Part shown: positions 34,341 through 40,688 of the stretch, in pieces
Layout: the number at the start of each line of letters is the position of its first letter
How positions within the stretch are numbered: position 1 is the first letter of the stretch
Source of the DNA: Sphingobacteriaceae bacterium GW460-11-11-14-LB5
Lineage (GTDB): Bacteria; Bacteroidota; Bacteroidia; Sphingobacteriales; Sphingobacteriaceae
NCBI GenBank assembly: GCA_002151545.1
Contig: CP021237.1
Coordinates: 2,294,001 to 2,358,000 of the forward strand
Direction: 5' to 3'
Length of the DNA: 64,000 nucleotides
The notes under the pieces: model-generated
Told to the model about the DNA's origin: nothing
Database searches by the model: none
The model's input: the letters and a program-made list of their open reading frames with translations, nothing else
Translations under genes and position numbers: made by a program

Positions 34341-34342
34341 AA

Positions 34343-35617
34343 TTATATTAATGTAGTTGTAAGCAAATAACCACGATGCCTATAAGGAAGTGTAAAATCA
34401 AAACTCCCATCTCCCAAAGCTGTGGTAAAAACTATATTACCATCAACGTCCGTAAACCTCATAGTTTCAGCAGGAGATAACAAAGCACTACCAATTACAT
34501 GAAAATCCGATCGAGGAGTAAGGCCTGTCCAATTAGCAAAGGAACCTTCAGCAATATCCGCCTCAAATGGAGGGTTAGTGAAAAGCATATGCCTATCAGG
34601 TAAACCGTTAACGGTCAACTCCCACAAAGGAATTTGAGAAAAAGTTATCTGTGCCGAGGCCGGAAAAGTAATAACGCCTTTTTCATTAGGTTCTAACAAA
34701 TAATCAACTGACCCAGGTTGACCAGTTTCATTAACCAACATAATGATTGGAGTAGAAGATTTATTTTTAATGTATTGCGTCTTAACATCATCAATATTGA
34801 TAATATTAAGACCATTAGCAATATCTACTTGATCAGCACCATCAACATAAGCGCTGACAGTTTCGCCGTTAGTTACGGATAATTCCCTACGGAAAACCTT
34901 TACATCCGTATCAACTGGTAAAGACACATTACCATCACCATCTGTAACAACTAAACGTATAACATAGTTACCATTACCATCAGGAACAAAAACAACATTA
35001 GGATTAGTAGGATTCACAAAAGTACCTGAGCCAGTTGTAACACTCCAAACATAAGTATAACCTAAATTTGTAAGGTCAGAAACAGATAAATGTACTTTAC
35101 CATCATTATCAACGTTCATATTAACGTTAGGAGTTGGAGGTGTAAAATCAGCCTGATTAGTAACTTTATAGCCAATAAAAGACACCTGTACACCATGTTG
35201 CGGTTGATCATCTTCCTCCAACTTGTGAACATGTAATGATGTTGCCGATCCAAGGTGTTTACCTATAGCAGTTTTCCAAACTAAAATGTCATCACCATGA
35301 ATTAAAATCATTGTTCTAACGACAACCTTATCACCAAACTTTAGAAAGGACTGAGAACGCTTACGGCTATTATCAGTATCGCCAACATCCTGAGAATTAT
35401 GATTGACGACCCACTTTCCAAAATAGAGACCGCCTAAAGCCAGGTCATTTTGTGGATTCTCATTTATACCGATCTCCCAAGATTCCTGAAACGGAATTAA
35501 CACAGCAGTAGGATAATGCTCTCTAGCAAGTTTATATAAATCGCTTCTTTTCGCCCAATCGAGCGTTTGGCCGTCAACGGTTCCCTCACCTTGACGCCTT
35601 TGATGACTAATACTCAT
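34343..35617 (-). CDS. Large virion protein, candidate penton or spike with Ig/PKD-like module
   Basis: This 424-residue protein has no signal or TM segment. It starts with MSISHQRRQGEGTVDG and an N-terminal part typical of a capsid protein. A PKD/Ig-like module (about residues 160-245) follows with YTYVWSVTTGSGTFVNPTNP, VVTDGDGNVSLP. Three more strand-rich blocks end in LPYRHRGYLLTTTLI. This layout, with a base domain, an Ig stalk and a distal domain, fits a vertex spike of a tailless icosahedral phage, but the role is inferred from size and place. It overlaps a 51-residue gene just upstream. Confidence 0.6.
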   Translation of the reverse strand: MSISHQRRQGEGTVDGQTLDWAKRSDLYKLAREHYPTAVLIPFQESWEIGINENPQNDLALGGLYFGKWVVNHNSQDVGDTDNSRKRSQSFLKFGDKVVVRTMILIHGDDILVWKTAIGKHLGSATSLHVHKLEEDDQPQHGVQVSFIGYKVTNQADFTPPTPNVNMNVDNDGKVHLSVSDLTNLGYTYVWSVTTGSGTFVNPTNPNVVFVPDGNGNYVIRLVVTDGDGNVSLPVDTDVKVFRRELSVTNGETVSAYVDGADQVDIANGLNIINIDDVKTQYIKNKSSTPIIMLVNETGQPGSVDYLLEPNEKGVITFPASAQITFSQIPLWELTVNGLPDRHMLFTNPPFEADIAEGSFANWTGLTPRSDFHVIGSALLSPAETMRFTDVDGNIVFTTALGDGSFDFTLPYRHRGYLLTTTLI

Positions 35618-35762
35618 GTTTTACCAATTGTTGTTGATGTGAAAAAGGAATCGATCTGTTTTTTTCGAACCAATTATCATCAGTGTGAGAAAATTTTTGC
35701 AATCCTAAAAGACCGAACATCATACCGATGCGGTTCTTTGGTTTTTTGGTTTTCGCTGCCAT
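35607..35762 (-). CDS. 51-residue phage protein
   Basis: The frame starts at ATG 35762, whose first base is the last base read from the previous gene's stop (TAATG overlap). It ends at TAG 35607-35609, overlapping the start of the 424-residue gene by 11 bases. The start is MAAKTKKPKNRIGMMFGLLG: a basic N-terminus followed by a short hydrophobic stretch. Exact fit between neighbours on both sides supports translation. The function is unknown; a minor virion or scaffolding peptide is possible. Confidence 0.6.
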   Translation of the reverse strand: MAAKTKKPKNRIGMMFGLLGLQKFSHTDDNWFEKNRSIPFSHQQQLVKHEY

Positions 35763-36211
35763 TAGTTAACGTCAATTTTAAAACCTATAAAAGTCAAATA
35801 GGTATCGTAAAGGGTAGAGGTAGAAGTAATTTCCAACCTATCGAATAACTCAATCCTTTCAGTCTGTTCATTCAGATAATTCTGAATCTCTATGATTCTG
35901 TTTAGATGACGTGTATAAGGAGTAGGGTTTAATAAAGAATTGATAAGCATTGTAATGTTATCAGCAGCGAACGCATTACCGTTGGGATTAACATCCAACT
36001 GTAAACGCCCGAAAAAGATAGAATTTTCAATCTCTAAAACTGATTCCAAACCCTCTCCATGATTATTACTACCAATCGTATAACTGGCAGGGGTAACAGC
36101 TTTAACCTGATAAACAGGCATATTAACCTGTATATAATTAAGAACCCAATCTAATGATAAAATATCTTTGCTCGCTTGAGCATTGATATCTTTTAATGCG
36201 GTTATAGCCAT
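35762..36211 (-). CDS. 149-residue phage structural candidate
   Basis: This soluble protein (MAITALKDINAQASKDILSL) has a strand-rich middle (SILFGRLQLDV-like block) and C-terminal strands (LTFIGFKIDVN). It has no TM helix. The stop overlaps the next start by one base and its own start overlaps the upstream stop by one base, so it is tightly coupled. It may be a minor capsid or vertex protein; there is no recognisable domain. Confidence 0.6.
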   Translation of the reverse strand: MAITALKDINAQASKDILSLDWVLNYIQVNMPVYQVKAVTPASYTIGSNNHGEGLESVLEIENSIFFGRLQLDVNPNGNAFAADNITMLINSLLNPTPYTRHLNRIIEIQNYLNEQTERIELFDRLEITSTSTLYDTYLTFIGFKIDVN

Positions 36212-36741
36212 TATTTAATCCAATTAAGAAGTGTACGGATAGAATACTTTACGTCAGGCGTACCAAGATTCTTATTAAACTGGCTATCTGTCAAACGCCA
36301 ACGAAGCATAGCCGATAGATTACCAGTAAAATTATAAAAAGGAACTATGGTAACAGTACGTTGACCATAAGCCAGGTAAATAGCTTTCATTTGATTTGGG
36401 CCGCTAATGTTTTTAAAAGCATTATAGAGCGCTTTATCATCAATACCGAAGCCATTAACGGCATTATAAATGTTATCAGCAATTTGGCGAGTACCCAAGG
36501 TCATTTGGGTCTGTACAGCAACATCCTTTTCAAGAACCTTTTTTATTTCATCCTGATTGATCTGTACATCCTCATCACCACCAAGCCCAAGCATTGATTT
36601 TATTTTTCTCCAAGCATTGGAAAAAATGTTGCCAACCTTGATTACAAGCAAGACAACTACAGCCAAAACAGCGTAAAGAACAACGTTAGGAACGCTGAAA
36701 CCGAAAACACTTGTTTTTGCTTTTGGATTTGTGATATTCAT
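36211..36741 (-). CDS. Single-TM phage membrane protein
   Basis: Starting at ATG 36741 (MNITNPKAKTSVFGF) the product is 176 residues. The upstream ATG at 36771 lies inside a terminator stem and is disfavoured. It has one strong TM helix near residues 20-37 (VVLYAVLAVVVLLVIKVG), then an amphipathic segment and a soluble C-terminal domain ending in a basic stretch (DSQFNKNLGTPDVKYSIRTLLNWIK). It is probably an internal-membrane virion protein. Confidence 0.65.
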   Translation of the reverse strand: MNITNPKAKTSVFGFSVPNVVLYAVLAVVVLLVIKVGNIFSNAWRKIKSMLGLGGDEDVQINQDEIKKVLEKDVAVQTQMTLGTRQIADNIYNAVNGFGIDDKALYNAFKNISGPNQMKAIYLAYGQRTVTIVPFYNFTGNLSAMLRWRLTDSQFNKNLGTPDVKYSIRTLLNWIK

Positions 36742-36753
36742 AAATTTTTGTTT

Positions 36754-36788
36754 AAAAAAAAGGGTAGTCAAAATTTGCTACCCTTTTT
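36754..36788 (-). terminator. Terminator or attenuator between structural genes
   Basis: AAAAAGGGTAG and CTACCCTTTTT form a stem around a nine-base A/T loop; on the minus strand a T run follows. It lies between the 177-residue gene and the single-TM gene and could lower expression of the distal genes. Confidence 0.7.
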
Positions 36789-36798
36789 AGATTAATAA

Positions 36799-37332
36799 TT
36801 ATTTCCGTGACTGAGGGGGAAACCCATAGCCATTTTGTTGTTGTGGAGGATAACCGTAACCCTGTCCAAACGGTTGCCAGTTTGGAGGCTGTTGGTAATA
36901 CTGCTGTTGAAAATTAGGCTGTTCAGCCATTTCCTCATCTAAAGATTTATCCTCTTTTTTTTCAGTAATCTTTTTAGCTATCCAACGGCTAGCAACGATA
37001 AAAAGAACCATAATAACCAAACGTGTCATTGGTTTTTCAAGGAAACTAACAACTTTTTCCATAACAGTTTTGCTTTCAAGTTCGTCATGTAATTTCTCAA
37101 ACTCAATAACCTTTTTTTCATATTCGGGGCTGTGAACATCTAGTTCATCCAACTCTTTACTGATTTTTTCGGCTTTCTGCTCGATAGTTCTGTTTTTGTT
37201 TTCTTTTGTTTCCATTTCACTTAAGATTTTTTGGTAATTACTGCCCAGTGCTAATTTTAGTTCTCCCATTGAATCGGATGCAACTGGGGCATACCGTTGG
37301 AATAAGTTAATTGCAAATTCTGTGATTCTCAC
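36799..37332 (-). CDS. Coiled-coil, single-TM, Pro/Gln-rich phage protein
   Basis: This 177-residue protein has a charged coiled coil at residues 30-92 (KENKNRTIEQKAEKISKELD), one TM helix near 100-118 (MTRLVIMVLFIVASRWIA), a KKEDKSLDEE region, and a tail of QQ, PP, Tyr and Gly residues (QQYYQQPPNWQPFGQGYGYP). The topology, a coiled coil on one side and a flexible tail on the other, suits a membrane-spanning virion component. No homologous domain is recognised. Confidence 0.65.
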   Translation of the reverse strand: MRITEFAINLFQRYAPVASDSMGELKLALGSNYQKILSEMETKENKNRTIEQKAEKISKELDELDVHSPEYEKKVIEFEKLHDELESKTVMEKVVSFLEKPMTRLVIMVLFIVASRWIAKKITEKKEDKSLDEEMAEQPNFQQQYYQQPPNWQPFGQGYGYPPQQQNGYGFPPQSRK

Positions 37333-37361
37333 TTGTTTGGTTTATTAGAATTTTTAACGAT

Positions 37362-37808
37362 TTACTTTTTTTGTGTTGCCAACATAACGACCACAACAGC
37401 GGCAATACCACCACCGATAAGCCACATCATTTTATCGTCAACACCAACTTTTGTTTGTTCAGTAGCACGGCCACCTAGATAAGAAATCTTATCACCAATC
37501 ATTTTTAACAGGCCGCTATCTTCAATAGACTTTTTTTCTGCTGAAATCTTGATTTCATCAAGTTGCTTCTGCATAGTGTAAGTCTGAGAATTAGGATCGT
37601 AAGTAGCGGGATCACCTGCGAAAGTGGTTTTATATTCTGTGAAAGCCTTGCTTTCAGTTTTCGCAAGCGGATTAATTGCCGCTAAATTACCTGCCTCTAA
37701 TGCTTGGGTACGCTTTCCGCCTAAGATGCCGCCAGTTGCTGAACTGGCAACTTTTGCAAGGAGGTTACCAAAAAAGGTACCGCCTTTCTTTTTAGAAAAT
37801 AATCCCAT
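37362..37808 (-). CDS. Phage protein with C-terminal TM helix
   Basis: The preferred start at 37808 gives MGLFSKKKGGTFFGNLLAKV (148 residues); an upstream in-frame ATG at 37841 lies inside a hairpin (37823-37839) and is less likely. The N-terminus is basic with a Gly-rich stretch. A soluble middle follows (EYKTTFAGDPATYDPNSQTY), and one TM helix near the end (WLIGGGIAAVVVVMLATQKK). It is likely a tail-anchored membrane protein of the virion and sits directly after the capsid gene. Confidence 0.65.
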   Translation of the reverse strand: MGLFSKKKGGTFFGNLLAKVASSATGGILGGKRTQALEAGNLAAINPLAKTESKAFTEYKTTFAGDPATYDPNSQTYTMQKQLDEIKISAEKKSIEDSGLLKMIGDKISYLGGRATEQTKVGVDDKMMWLIGGGIAAVVVVMLATQKK

Positions 37809-37822
37809 GTTTGTAAAATTAA

Positions 37823-37839
37823 GGGGCGATAAACGCCCC
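37823..37839 (-). promoter_or_regulatory. Hairpin between capsid gene and downstream gene
   Basis: GGGGCG-ATAAA-CGCCCC is a perfect six-pair stem, 6 bases after the capsid stop codon. On the minus strand TTAATTTT follows, so it could partly terminate or protect the abundant capsid mRNA end. Confidence 0.55.
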
Positions 37840-37844
37840 ATTGA

Positions 37845-38804
37845 TTAAGACGTTTTTAAATTCAAAGGCACTTTTGCGTCATCCTTGATCGCATGTTTCT
37901 CTTTCAGATTTCTTGCCTTAGCTAAAATCCTATCGGAAGTAACATAAGTGGTGTAACACACATAGTTCTTAGTATTAAGAACATTTGCAGGCTGCATTGT
38001 GAATTTAACCTTTGCCTTATCAATCTCGTCACGATCATGGATCATACGAGAATGAGGGTAGTAAAGCGGATTAGCTGTAATAGCTAAAGAATCCAAATAT
38101 TTCTCAGACGCATTGTAAGCGAAATTATCGAAATGCTTTAACATTAATTCCTGTTCGTTTTTAGTCCAATCTAAACGATCAGAAGAAAGCGAACAACTTG
38201 TAAAAATCGTTTTAACCGGATTTGTCTCAAACGACATTAACGCCAAACGCAAACAGTTATCACCGATCTGAACAGTATCCTCACCTGATGAAGCTTGAAT
38301 TGAAAACTGTCTGAACTGCGGAACACCAACCTCAATGCCAATACTCTGATTGGTTTCCAACTGGATCATTGAATCACTAACATCAACCTGAGCGCCAAAA
38401 GTTGTTTTAGTTGGAGTAATGGTAATCAACAATTCATCATTACCAGCCACATTAATATGGCCACCAAACCAAATAAACACAGAACGTGCGCACTCATGTT
38501 TAACGTCAGCGGCAGGCTGAACACTTGTAATACCTCTGCGCCATAAAGCGCCATTCTTTACTAAAGTGTTATAAGCAGCAAGCAAACCAAGGTTTGTGTT
38601 TAAGATGTTTACATCACCCTCGTCACGTTTAAGTTCAACTGAAATGTTAATGGCAGATGGATCAAAATCAGCATCGTCGCCATAACCAGTATCGTCAATA
38701 GTGATATTAGGATCAGCAGCCTTTAAAAAGGCAACAATGTTAATACCGTTAATAGTCTCGTTCTGCACCTTGTGCGTACGAGTTTCTCTAAGTTTAATAA
38801 TCAT
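37845..38804 (-). CDS. Putative major capsid protein (double jelly-roll candidate)
   Basis: This 319-residue soluble protein has no signal or TM and a strand-rich profile throughout: TINGINIVAFLKAADPN, SINGVELKRDEGD-like and DELLITITPTKTTFGAQVDV blocks. A long acidic/polar C-terminal part ends in IKDDAKVPLNLKTS. Length, place at the head of the structural operon after the Arg-rich peptide, and lack of any domain hit I recognise suggest the capsid subunit; FLiP's capsid protein is close to this size. The fold is not proven. Its 5' end follows an Arg-rich gene by 14 bases. Confidence 0.62.
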   Translation of the reverse strand: MIIKLRETRTHKVQNETINGINIVAFLKAADPNITIDDTGYGDDADFDPSAINISVELKRDEGDVNILNTNLGLLAAYNTLVKNGALWRRGITSVQPAADVKHECARSVFIWFGGHINVAGNDELLITITPTKTTFGAQVDVSDSMIQLETNQSIGIEVGVPQFRQFSIQASSGEDTVQIGDNCLRLALMSFETNPVKTIFTSCSLSSDRLDWTKNEQELMLKHFDNFAYNASEKYLDSLAITANPLYYPHSRMIHDRDEIDKAKVKFTMQPANVLNTKNYVCYTTYVTSDRILAKARNLKEKHAIKDDAKVPLNLKTS

Positions 38805-38818
38805 TTAAATGATAAAGG

Positions 38819-39004
38819 TTATTTCTTTGCTAATAAGGCACTTATCTTATCTTTAAATAAGAATCCTGCTACAGCGAGGGCACCAACGATTAAAAGGGTT
38901 TTGTTTTTCTTCGAACGTGGTCTAAAAGACCTCGCTCTACGGTACACTACACGTGCACGGTTACGATAGCCACTAAAGCGGCTTCTCATGCTTCTACGAG
39001 CCAT
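38819..39004 (-). CDS. Arg-rich 61-residue DNA-binding/membrane peptide
   Basis: The N-terminal half is a dense Arg/Lys/Ser/Tyr region (MARRSMRSRFSGYRNRARVV, then RRARSFRPRSKKNK) and the C-terminal half is one TM helix (TLLIVGALAVAGFLFKD). Such peptides could tether the genome to the virion's internal membrane. It is the first gene of the late operon: the start follows a 150-base gap carrying a perfect operator-like palindrome. Confidence 0.7.
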   Translation of the reverse strand: MARRSMRSRFSGYRNRARVVYRRARSFRPRSKKNKTLLIVGALAVAGFLFKDKISALLAKK

Positions 39005-39101
39005 AAAGAACGAATTTTAAAGGGTTGAAAAATAAATAGTTAAGATTGTTTAGTTATAGTTTAAAAGCACATATAACAAGGTGCAGGAGGGGAGTAACGC
39101 C

Positions 39102-39119
39102 AGTCTCATTAATGAGACT
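39102..39119. promoter_or_regulatory. Perfect 18-bp palindrome upstream of the structural operon
   Basis: AGTCTCATTAATGAGACT is its own reverse complement. Close relatives lie at 33428-33445 (upstream of rep) and 31351-31369 (left end). It sits about 100 bases before the first structural gene and is the best candidate for a repressor-binding site. Confidence 0.62.
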
Positions 39120-39121
39120 AA

Positions 39122-39148
39122 TTGCGGTATGTTATAGGCTTACCGCAA
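39122..39148 (-). promoter_or_regulatory. Hairpin between early cluster and late operon
   Basis: TTGCGGTA and TACCGCAA form an eight-pair stem around an 11-base loop, 4 bases after the stop of the 60-residue gene. It is probably a terminator or mRNA-end structure of the early gene cluster, but without a long T tract. Confidence 0.5.
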
Positions 39149-39151
39149 GGA

Positions 39152-39334
39152 TTAAAAAAAATGAATGCCAAAATAAATACACGACCAAAAAATACAGCCT
39201 AGCAAGAAGAATAACAATAAATAAAATTTGTGTTTTAAAAAGCGAAGTTCCTCCTTGACATGGTCAAGCCTTTGTTTGAGAATAAAGTTTTCATCACAAA
39301 CTTTACGATACTGATCAAAATTATTAAAGCCCAT
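39152..39334 (-). CDS. 60-residue phage protein with C-terminal TM
   Basis: The N-terminal half is charged and helical (FDQYRKVCDENFILKQRLDH, KEELRFLKHK). The C-terminal half is one hydrophobic helix rich in Phe and Cys (FYLLLFFLLGCIFWSCIYF). Topology is that of a small tail-anchored membrane protein. Two bases separate it from the previous stop at 39337. Function unknown. Confidence 0.55.
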   Translation of the reverse strand: MGFNNFDQYRKVCDENFILKQRLDHVKEELRFLKHKFYLLLFFLLGCIFWSCIYFGIHFF

Positions 39335-39336
39335 AA

Positions 39337-39600
39337 CTAAAAAATTTTAAGCTTCTTATCAAACAACAAACAGTCATCGTCAGGACTTAAATAAAATCTC
39401 GGCGAATCCTTAGAACTTACACTAAAAACCAAGAAAGATTCTTCATCAGCTAATTGATAAACATCCCTTGAATAAGAGAGCATAAAAAGATCAGTAGACT
39501 TTAAATCACCAACTTTTATGCTTGTAAAATGCTGATTTACCTTACGGACAACAATAGACCTTAAAAGGCTTCCAAAATAAGTTTCTTTCATATTACACAA
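39337..39600 (-). CDS. 87-residue phage protein
   Basis: This soluble protein (MCNMKETYFGSLLRSIVVRK) has strands such as ESFLVFSVSSKDSPRFYLSP and an acidic stretch (DDDCLLFDKKLKIF) at the end. The start overlaps the end of the upstream gene by 8 bases; translation could instead begin at the second Met (39591), which removes the overlap. No domain recognised. Confidence 0.55.
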   Translation of the reverse strand: MCNMKETYFGSLLRSIVVRKVNQHFTSIKVGDLKSTDLFMLSYSRDVYQLADEESFLVFSVSSKDSPRFYLSPDDDCLLFDKKLKIF

Positions 39601-39796
39601 GTTTTAAGTTTTTGTAATTAAGCTTTTTTGGTATTGGGTGTACCTGACGGTACTGTTGAAGCAACTTCAAACCTTTATCGGCGTTATCAAAAGCACTATA
39701 AAGCTGCCAATAGATTTTTGACAAAGTTGGATTGAAAGTTTCGCCGTTAAATTTCTCCAAATAATAATCGGCTTTTTGTCGACTTGTATAGGCCAT
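39593..39796 (-). CDS. 67-residue phage protein
   Basis: This is a basic, helical protein (MAYTSRQKADYYLEKFNGET; QLYSAFDNADKGLKLLQQYR) with no TM. Its start lies 2 bases after the 49-residue gene's stop. No family recognised. It may be a small DNA-binding or accessory protein of the early cluster. Confidence 0.55.
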   Translation of the reverse strand: MAYTSRQKADYYLEKFNGETFNPTLSKIYWQLYSAFDNADKGLKLLQQYRQVHPIPKKLNYKNLKLV

Positions 39797-39798
39797 AA

Positions 39799-39948
39799 CT
39801 ACGATTTATGAAGAATGGTTAACAAGTCGTTAAATTTTCCCTGTAATCTTAAATTTCTCTGTAATTGAGAAATAGACCGACAACGGTCGGCTCCGTGCGT
39901 TAAGCAAAGCAATCGCATGCTATAACGGTTAATTAAAACTGCTTTCAT
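39799..39948 (-). CDS. 49-residue phage protein
   Basis: The frame runs from ATG 39948 (MKAVLINRYSMRLLCLTHGA) to TAG at 39799-39801. It fits between the 29-residue gene (stop 39951-39953, 2-base gap) and the 67-residue gene (start 39796, 2-base gap). It is Arg/Leu-rich with a CxT-type and Cys-x-Arg segment, so a basic nucleic-acid binder is possible. The fit on both sides is the main support. Confidence 0.5.
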   Translation of the reverse strand: MKAVLINRYSMRLLCLTHGADRCRSISQLQRNLRLQGKFNDLLTILHKS

Positions 39949-39950
39949 GT

Positions 39951-40040
39951 TTAAGATTTTTTGAAATAATTATAAATTTCTAATGATGAACCGATAAAGC
40001 CGATGACTGCAAGGGCTAAACGGAGTTGTTTACTATCCAT
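39951..40040 (-). CDS. 29-residue single-TM phage peptide
   Basis: The ATG at 40040 starts MDSKQLRLALAVIGFIGSSL, a hydrophobic helix, and the frame ends in TAA at 39951-39953 after a short aromatic/Lys tail. It overlaps the upstream gene's stop by 8 bases and ends 2 bases before the next start. A micro-protein of this type could be a virion membrane peptide or a holin-like lysis helper. Confidence 0.5.
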   Translation of the reverse strand: MDSKQLRLALAVIGFIGSSLEIYNYFKKS

Positions 40041-40233
40041 CAATGTAAAAGGCTGTTTGCTTCCCAGAACGAGCAAAGCCGACTTTCTTTTTAAGTTCAC
40101 CAACACGATGCTCTAAAGCATCCATCTGATAATAATTTAAAGTTTGAAATTCGTCTATAATCCGTTTTCGGGTTGTAGCTAATAAATCCTGATAATGCTG
40201 AATGTAAACTTCTTGAGTTACAAACTGTCCCAT
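40033..40233 (-). CDS. 66-residue phage protein
   Basis: This helical, charged protein (QEVYIQHYQDLLATTRKRII; MDALEHRVGELKKKVGFARS) has no TM and a possible coiled coil at residues 30-48. It starts 4 bases after the stop of the 76-residue gene. Function unknown; it may be a small regulator or an accessory to replication. Confidence 0.55.
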   Translation of the reverse strand: MGQFVTQEVYIQHYQDLLATTRKRIIDEFQTLNYYQMDALEHRVGELKKKVGFARSGKQTAFYIDG

Positions 40234-40237
40234 AACT

Positions 40238-40468
40238 CTAAGCTTGGGGCGCTAGTGGTGCGCTTGGTGTTTGTGGTTTGTCGTTCTTTGCTGAAATCCA
40301 TTTAAAGAATTTCGAAACGCCGTAAATTAAAGTTTGAACGAGAACGGCAGATGCGAGAGCAATAAACTCGCCTTTTGATTTCGGAAGTTCTGGAACCTGA
40401 TCAGAGACAACCTGCGCGGTTGTTACAAAACCAAGCCCAACACTAGCGATGTGTTGAGGTAAATTCAT
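40238..40468 (-). CDS. 76-residue phage membrane protein, holin candidate
   Basis: The first gene of the phage transcript as read from the right end. It has an N-terminal weakly hydrophobic part, one clear TM helix near residues 34-53 (GEFIALASAVLVQTLIYGVS), then Lys/Trp residues and a Pro/Ala-rich tail (PQTPSAPLAPQA). The size and layout would suit a small holin or a membrane regulator, but no family is recognised. Confidence 0.55.
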   Translation of the reverse strand: MNLPQHIASVGLGFVTTAQVVSDQVPELPKSKGEFIALASAVLVQTLIYGVSKFFKWISAKNDKPQTPSAPLAPQA

Positions 40469-40616
40469 AAAAGTAATTTGGTAAACAATACTGAATAGTT
40501 AAATCGTTTCAACTTTCACGAAACGACAACAAAGTGATCTAATGGTTTACACCCAAAAGAAAAATGGCCAGAATTCAAAGAACAATTACTTATTCTTCGT
40601 TTCTGGCCTAGTTTAC
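40469..40616. promoter_or_regulatory. Prophage right-end intergenic region with two hairpins
   Basis: CGTTTC-n9-GAAACG (40505-40525) and GGCCAGAA-n-TTCTGGCC (40566-40608, with an inner AAGAA/TTCTT pairing) lie between the first phage gene and the right att site. The early promoter should be here. I could not find a clear TAnnTTTG box on the minus strand. Confidence 0.5.
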
Positions 40617-40644
40617 CTGTCCTATAATTAATATTATGTTAAGT
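40617..40644. other. Right attachment site: dif-like XerC/XerD recombination site
   Basis: XerC-side arm CTGTCCTATAA (40617-40627), core TTAATA (40628-40633), and XerD-side arm TTATGTTAAGT (40634-40644). The XerD arm matches 10 of 11 bases of the Escherichia coli dif XerD arm, TTATGTTAAAT. It is the better conserved of the two ends, consistent with the host's original dif arm being here. Core and flanks match the left site at 31287-31314. Confidence 0.76.
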
Positions 40645-40688
40645 TGTATTTTCTAACACCTACCTATCGACTCAAATGGCCAAATAAT

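Larger units (their letters stand above)
31298..40633 (-). mobile_element. Integrated FLiP-like (Finnlakeviridae-type) tailless phage, 9.3 kb
   Basis: This is a compact block of about eighteen minus-strand genes between two dif-like sites, with very short or overlapping gene junctions. Gene order in the direction of transcription is a cluster of tiny membrane or soluble proteins, an Arg-rich membrane peptide, a major-capsid candidate, four structural candidates (three with one TM), a large spike/penton candidate, a lytic transglycosylase, a Zn-ribbon-like protein, Rep, and a secreted protein. Terminase, portal, tail, Zot/FtsK ATPase and integrase are all absent. FLiP, a Flavobacterium ssDNA phage of about 9.2 kb with an internal membrane, has comparable size and content. 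No sequence alignment could be run. Confidence 0.8.

Noticed and set aside
36361-36597. Plus-strand frames inside the prophage
   Set aside because: They mirror well-packed minus-strand genes, lack motifs and have no spacing logic.
31298-40633. Filamentous (Inoviridae) prophage
   Set aside because: It shares Rep type and dif use, but no Zot-like ATPase is present, the capsid candidate is 319 residues rather than a short coat peptide, and a lytic transglycosylase is encoded.
31298-40633. Microviridae prophage
   Set aside because: There is no VP1-sized (500-600 residue) capsid protein or pilot protein, and the membrane-protein content is too high.
31298-40633. Conjugative or mobilisable plasmid
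   Set aside because: No relaxase, coupling protein or mating-pair gene is found; a lytic transglycosylase and capsid-like genes point to a phage.
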